Assembly (NCBI GenBank): GCA_902796505.1
Contig: CADBPA010000197.1
Location: forward strand, 1-14,361
From: an uncultured Ruminococcus sp.
GTDB lineage: Bacteria > Bacillota > Clostridia > Oscillospirales > CAG-272
Direction: 5' to 3'
Length of the DNA: 14,361 nt
Position 1 is the first letter of the stretch; each line of letters starts with the position of its first letter. The position numbers and the translations under genes were made by a program. Shown in pieces: positions 12,581 to 14,361 of the stretch. The notes beneath the pieces were generated by a model. It ran no database searches. It saw nothing but the letters and a program-made list of their open reading frames with translations, and was not told where the DNA came from.

Positions 12581-12609
12581 ATTATAACATGGTTTTGCGG
12601 ATATTGCAA
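12581..12609 (-). promoter_or_regulatory. Sigma-A promoter of yajC (extended -10)
   Basis: Minus strand TTGCAA (12609-12604), 17-bp spacer, TATAAT (12586-12581) with TG one base before the box. The expected start is near 12574, giving a leader of about 23 nt. Confidence 0.8.
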
Positions 12610-12726
12610 GCGTTTTTTGCAATTTCAGCGAAACTTTTTGCGCCGCAAAATGCGACAAAAATGCGCCTCTTTTCCCCCGCGGTTTTCGTGAAAGATGAAA
12701 AAATTCAAAAAAATCTCAAAAAGGGC

Positions 12727-12755
12727 TTTACATTTGCAAAGAAATCGTGTACAAT
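12727..12755 (+). promoter_or_regulatory. Sigma-A promoter of the permease leader
   Basis: TTTACA (12727-12732), 17-bp spacer, TACAAT (12750-12755). The expected start is near 12762. It is divergent from the yajC promoter and leaves an unusually long leader of about 218 nt before the permease ATG. Confidence 0.75.
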
Positions 12756-12761
12756 GGTAGA

Positions 12762-12979
12762 CAAGAAAACCGAGCCTGATGTTCAGGGAAAGAGAAAACT
12801 GTAGGAGTCTAAGTCCGGGAGAGTCCCCGGCGTTTCCGATAATTTTCCGGTGTGTTTTCCGGCGATCGAAAATTGAATTAGGATCCGAATGCGATATACT
12901 CTTTGTCTGAGCGGCCCGCTTTTCAAATTTTTGAAAGGGGTCTGAAAAACCGCTTTTTCAGACAAAGGGTATTCTTTTT
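12762..12979 (+). ncRNA. Structured 5' leader of the permease gene, candidate riboregulator
   Basis: Upstream helices: CCTGA-TGT-TCAGG (12775-12787); CCGGG-CCCGG around a six-base loop (12815-12830); and AATTTTCCGG (12841-12850) with CCGG (12859-12862) and AAAATT (12869-12874). The 3' part has two exclusive folds. Fold 1 pairs 12896-12910 with 12958-12972, a 15-bp stem with one G-U, extended by GCGG/CCGC; it buries the ribosome site AAAGGG (12964-12969) and is followed by TCTTTTT. Fold 2 is a perfect 10-bp hairpin, GTCTGAAAAA-CCGC-TTTTTCAGAC (12940-12963), which leaves the ribosome site free. GTCTGA occurs at 12905 and 12940, competing for the single TCAGAC at 12958. The aptamer class is not recognised; a PyrR-type loop was looked for and not matched. 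Confidence 0.6.
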
Positions 12980-14347
12980 ATGAACCTTCAGTACAAACCC
13001 CAGGACAAGCCCCCGATCGGCAAGCTTTTCGTCTTTGCCCTTCAGCAGCTGCTCGCGATCCTCGCCGCGACCATCGCCGTTCCCGCCATCGTCGGCCACG
13101 GTATGTCTCAGTCCGCCGCGCTCTTCGGCGCCGGCGTCGGCACGATCGTCTACCTCCTCTTCACGAAATTCAAAAGCCCCGCCTTCCTCGGATCGTCCTT
13201 CGCCTTCCTCGGATCGATGGCGGCTGCCTTCGCAGGCGGCGTTTCGGCTTCGGCAGGCTACCTCGGCCTTCTGATCGGCGCGGCGCTCGCCGGCCTCGTC
13301 TACGTCGTGATCGCGCTGATCGTCAAGAAGGTCGGCGTGAAATGGATCGACAAACTGATGCCCCCGGTCGTCATCGGCCCGACGGTCGCGATCATCGGAC
13401 TCTCGCTCGCCGGCAACGCGGTGGGAGACGCCACCTCCGGCAAGGATATCTTCGGCGCCATGACGCTGACCTCCACGCTCTCGCTCGTCTGTGCGCTCGT
13501 CACCCTCTGCACCGTCGTGATCTGCTCGGTCTACGGCAAGAAAATGCCGAAAATGATCCCCTTCGTCATCGGTATCGGCGCCGGCTATATCGTCGCCGCG
13601 ATCTTCACCGTCATCGGTCTGATCGCCGAGAACAACGCGATGGTCCTCATCGACTTCACGAAGTTCAAATCCATGCAGTGGTACCCCGACTTCACCTTCA
13701 TCACCGCCTTCTCCGGCAACTATAACTTCGGCGAGTCCGGCAACTTCGGCGCCTTCCTCGGCAAGATCGCCGTCGCCTACATCCCGGTCGCCTTCGTCAT
13801 CTTCGCCGAACACATCGCCGACCACAAGAACCTCTCCTCGGTCATCGGGCAGGATCTGCTCGAAGATCCCGGCCTCTCGAACACCCTGCTCGGAGACGGC
13901 GTAGGCTCGATCGCCGGCGCGTTCTTCGGCGGCTGCCCCAACACCACCTACGGCGAATCGGTCGGCTGCGTCGCCATCTCCGGCAACGCCTCGGTCGTCA
14001 CCATCCTCGCCACCGCGATCCTCGCGATCGTCGCCTCCTTCGTCGCTCCCTTCACCACCCTGCTCGCCACCATCCCCTCCTGCGTCATGGGCGGCGTCTG
14101 CATCACGCTGTACGGCTTCATCGCCGTCTCCGGTCTGAAGATGCTTCAGGGCGTTGACCTCGGCGACAACCGCAACCTCTTCGTGGTCTCGACCATCCTG
14201 ATCGCCGGCGTCGGCGGTATGGCGCTCACCTTCGGCAAGATCACCTTCACCGAAGTCGCCGTCGCGCTGATCCTCGGCATCCTCGTCAACCTCGTCGTCA
14301 GCCGCAAGAAAGCGGATCAGGACGAGAGCGGCAAGAAGGCGGACTGA
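12980..14347 (+). CDS. NCS2-family uracil/xanthine permease
   Basis: 455 residues, the usual length; inner-membrane nucleobase:cation symporter with about 14 helices, most like UraA/PyrP-type uracil permeases. Key elements: LQQLLAILAATIAVPAIVG (21-39), the substrate-site glutamate E277 in FVIFAEHIADHKNLSS (273-287), and GGCPNTTYGESVG (317-329), whose N321-TTYGE325 matches the uracil-contacting segment of Escherichia coli UraA (E241 and E290 there). This points to uracil, but xanthine/uric-acid members are close, so substrate is inferred. The C-terminus is hydrophilic (SRKKADQDESGKKAD). ATG 12980 is preceded by AAAGGG at 12964-12969 (10-nt spacing), which lies inside the regulatory stem of the leader. 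Only 14 bases of sequence follow the stop; no terminator is visible. Confidence 0.92.
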   Translation: MNLQYKPQDKPPIGKLFVFALQQLLAILAATIAVPAIVGHGMSQSAALFGAGVGTIVYLLFTKFKSPAFLGSSFAFLGSMAAAFAGGVSASAGYLGLLIGAALAGLVYVVIALIVKKVGVKWIDKLMPPVVIGPTVAIIGLSLAGNAVGDATSGKDIFGAMTLTSTLSLVCALVTLCTVVICSVYGKKMPKMIPFVIGIGAGYIVAAIFTVIGLIAENNAMVLIDFTKFKSMQWYPDFTFITAFSGNYNFGESGNFGAFLGKIAVAYIPVAFVIFAEHIADHKNLSSVIGQDLLEDPGLSNTLLGDGVGSIAGAFFGGCPNTTYGESVGCVAISGNASVVTILATAILAIVASFVAPFTTLLATIPSCVMGGVCITLYGFIAVSGLKMLQGVDLGDNRNLFVVSTILIAGVGGMALTFGKITFTEVAVALILGILVNLVVSRKKADQDESGKKAD

Positions 14348-14361
14348 TCCGCCTGCCGCGC

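Noticed and set aside
12754..12804. Short frame starting at ATG 12754, a possible 16-residue leader peptide before the permease
   Set aside because: The ATG overlaps the -10 box of the predicted promoter, so it lies upstream of the transcript start; no ribosome site.
12811..12830. PyrR-binding loop (AGTCC followed by GGGAGAG) in the permease leader
   Set aside because: Only the first half fits the consensus ARUCCNGNGAGGYU as I recall it; the second half and flanking stem do not match.
12783..12830. Cobalamin-riboswitch-like words (GGGAA, ACTGT, AAGTC-GGGA)
   Set aside because: The B12 box GCCACTG and the connecting conserved segment are absent; scattered short matches are likely chance.

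Overview
The window is chromosomal DNA, visibly G+C rich, from an anaerobic endospore-forming member of the Bacillota, most likely an uncultured clostridial lineage. Four things point there: a complete cotJA-cotJB-cotJC spore-coat cluster; an NfnA/NfnB pair (electron-bifurcating transhydrogenase of anaerobes); a small four-helix membrane protein next to yajC, as in clostridia; and strong purine-rich Shine-Dalgarno sites with consensus sigma-A promoters. I cannot name a genus from sequence alone. No mobile element, CRISPR array, rRNA or tRNA was seen.

Layout. 1-1419 (+): 3' part of an AGCS-type sodium:amino-acid symporter whose cytoplasmic loop carries in-frame tandem repeats; it continues past the left edge and ends at an intrinsic terminator. 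1518-3352 (-): an operon of a DUF4416 protein and homoserine dehydrogenase, joined by an ATGA overlap and driven by a perfect sigma-A promoter. 3527-4600 (+): cotJABC. 4601-4912: non-coding, with a duplicated cotJC tail, hairpins and about three copies of a 28-30 bp repeat. 4913-7630 (-): a 905-residue zinc-ribbon/beta-propeller-like protein of unknown function. 7631-7910: a divergent promoter region. 7911-11307 (+): nfnA, nfnB and mutY. 11354-12550 (-): yajC followed by the small membrane protein, separated by a tandem array of terminator-like repeats. 12980-14347 (+): an NCS2 uracil/xanthine permease behind a leader of about 220 nt.

How the parts work together. The genes are mostly housekeeping: threonine/methionine-branch amino-acid synthesis, redox balancing between NAD(H), NADP(H) and ferredoxin, oxidative-lesion repair, protein export, nucleobase uptake and spore coat. 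The most interesting signal is non-coding. The permease leader ends in two mutually exclusive helices: one buries the ribosome-binding site in a 15-bp stem, the other frees it. This looks like a riboregulator whose aptamer I could not match to a class I know. Other points of interest are palindrome-bearing tandem repeats inside the symporter gene, the terminator-like array after yajC, the in-frame duplicated cotJC tail, and the large uncharacterised 905-residue protein.
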